DNA from: Lysinibacillus sp. ZYM-1
Lineage (GTDB): Bacteria; Bacillota; Bacilli; Bacillales_A; Planococcaceae
Direction: 5' to 3'
Assembly (NCBI RefSeq): GCF_001308875.1
Contig: NZ_KQ465125.1
Location: forward strand, 1 to 64,000
Length of the DNA: 64,000 nucleotides
In this document: piece by piece, positions 63,605 to 64,000 of the stretch
Layout: every line of letters begins with the position of its first letter
Numbering within the stretch: the first letter of the stretch is position 1
Notes under the pieces: generated by a model
What the model was told of the DNA's origin: nothing
The model's input: only the letters and a program-made list of their open reading frames with translations
Databases searched by the model: none
Made by a program: the position numbers and the translations under genes

Positions 63605-64000
63605 TCTTTTCGTAATAGGAATATTAAGAAGGGCCCACCGATAATTGCCATAATTGTGGACGCTGGAACTTCAAGGGGCGCAACGATTGTACGACCAATT
63701 GTATCTGCCATTAAAATTAATAATGCTCCTGCCAATGCTGTAAATGGAACAAGCACAAGATGATCATGACCAACCAATCGACGAGCAATATGAGGTACTA
63801 ATAGTCCCACAAACGAAATAACTCCTGCAACAACAACTGAAACAGCTGCTAGTAAAACAGCAACTGCTGCAATGAGTAACCGTGCTCGCGCAACTTGAAA
63901 TCCTAAACTTTTTACAGTTTTGTCTTGTAATACGAGTAAATTACACCAGCTATACAAAGCAAATGCACCTACTAATCCAATCGAACCATATGTCACAATG
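63601..64000 (-). CDS. Heme/iron ABC transporter permease, 3' part only
   Basis: The last 133 or so residues of a FecCD/BtuC-family permease; the N-terminal part continues past the window end. Visible marks are GVISFVGLLVPHIARRLVGHDH, the coupling-helix region, and the final GGPFLIFLLRKE. It works with the ATPase encoded next. It has no start codon inside the window: the frame is open up to the edge. Confidence 0.88.
   Translation of the reverse strand, partial: IVTYGSIGLVGAFALYSWCNLLVLQDKTVKSLGFQVARARLLIAAVAVLLAAVSVVVAGVISFVGLLVPHIARRLVGHDHLVLVPFTALAGALLILMADTIGRTIVAPLEVPASTIMAIIGGPFLIFLLRKE

Noticed and set aside
1-64000. tRNA, rRNA, CRISPR arrays, intact insertion sequences, prophage and replication origin
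   Set aside because: I looked for cloverleaf arms with GGTTCGAATCC-type T loops, regularly spaced repeats, transposase and integrase motifs and DnaA-box clusters, and saw none that could be supported.

Overview
The window is low-GC DNA of a spore-forming member of the Bacillota, most likely a Lysinibacillus-like member of the Bacillaceae/Planococcaceae. This is inferred from B. subtilis-like gene neighbourhoods (cbpB-ccpC, mhqR beside a sporulation kinase), Gram-positive ribosome-binding sites, a Spo0E-like protein, a DUF2187 protein, a Mn riboswitch and class B sortase. There are no rRNA or tRNA genes, no CRISPR array, no intact insertion sequence and no prophage. The content is mostly chromosomal core and metabolic genes with a few accessory patches.

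Layout. 1-1.3 kb is gene-poor, with a small membrane protein, hairpins and a 130-bp dispersed repeat. 1.3-3.3 kb holds an MFS efflux pump, then a TPP riboswitch controlling thiW. 3.4-15.3 kb is one tight eight-gene minus-strand operon: a secreted membrane protein, an ABC-2 exporter pair, a glycine/glutamine-repeat coiled-coil protein, MoxR ATPase, DUF58 and two VWA membrane proteins. 15.4-23.7 kb carries ccpC-cbpB, fadH with a FadR-like box, an alcohol dehydrogenase/SDR pair, and mmsB-mmsA (valine-type catabolism) divergent from a TetR gene. 23.7-29.4 kb links polyphosphate genes ppx-ppk with a c-di-GMP EAL protein. 29.6-34 kb has cheV, a UMF1-type MFS protein, a divergent HxlR/DoxX pair and a second beta-hydroxyacid dehydrogenase.

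34-43 kb mixes small sporulation-type genes (a Spo0E-like gene, a DUF2187 gene), a CPBP protease, a lipoprotein, mhqR, a PAS histidine kinase, a radical SAM protein, a Ktr potassium channel subunit and a decayed gene. 43-55.7 kb has a TerC Mn exporter under a yybP-ykoY riboswitch, an RND pump with a reductase, prfC, an orphan murE with an unusual specificity motif, an aldehyde dehydrogenase, an orphan 50-residue protein, an FMN reductase and lpd. 56-64 kb has a large-subunit catalase, an RloA/RloB ATPase-TOPRIM pair (putative anti-phage defence), a sugar epimerase, yceI, and the edge of a heme/iron locus (srtB, ABC ATPase, partial permease).

The most interesting signals are regulatory and modular. 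yceI has a perfect MhqR-type box plus a 53-bp dyad over its promoter, while an MhqR-like repressor and an HxlR-type repressor/DoxX pair lie elsewhere in the window, suggesting one electrophile/quinone-response network. The MoxR-VWA-ABC operon looks like an uncharacterised envelope machine. The MurE has a DDPR motif, intermediate between the diaminopimelate and lysine types. Several short genes, a candidate small RNA and a pseudogene are annotated from the sequence itself.
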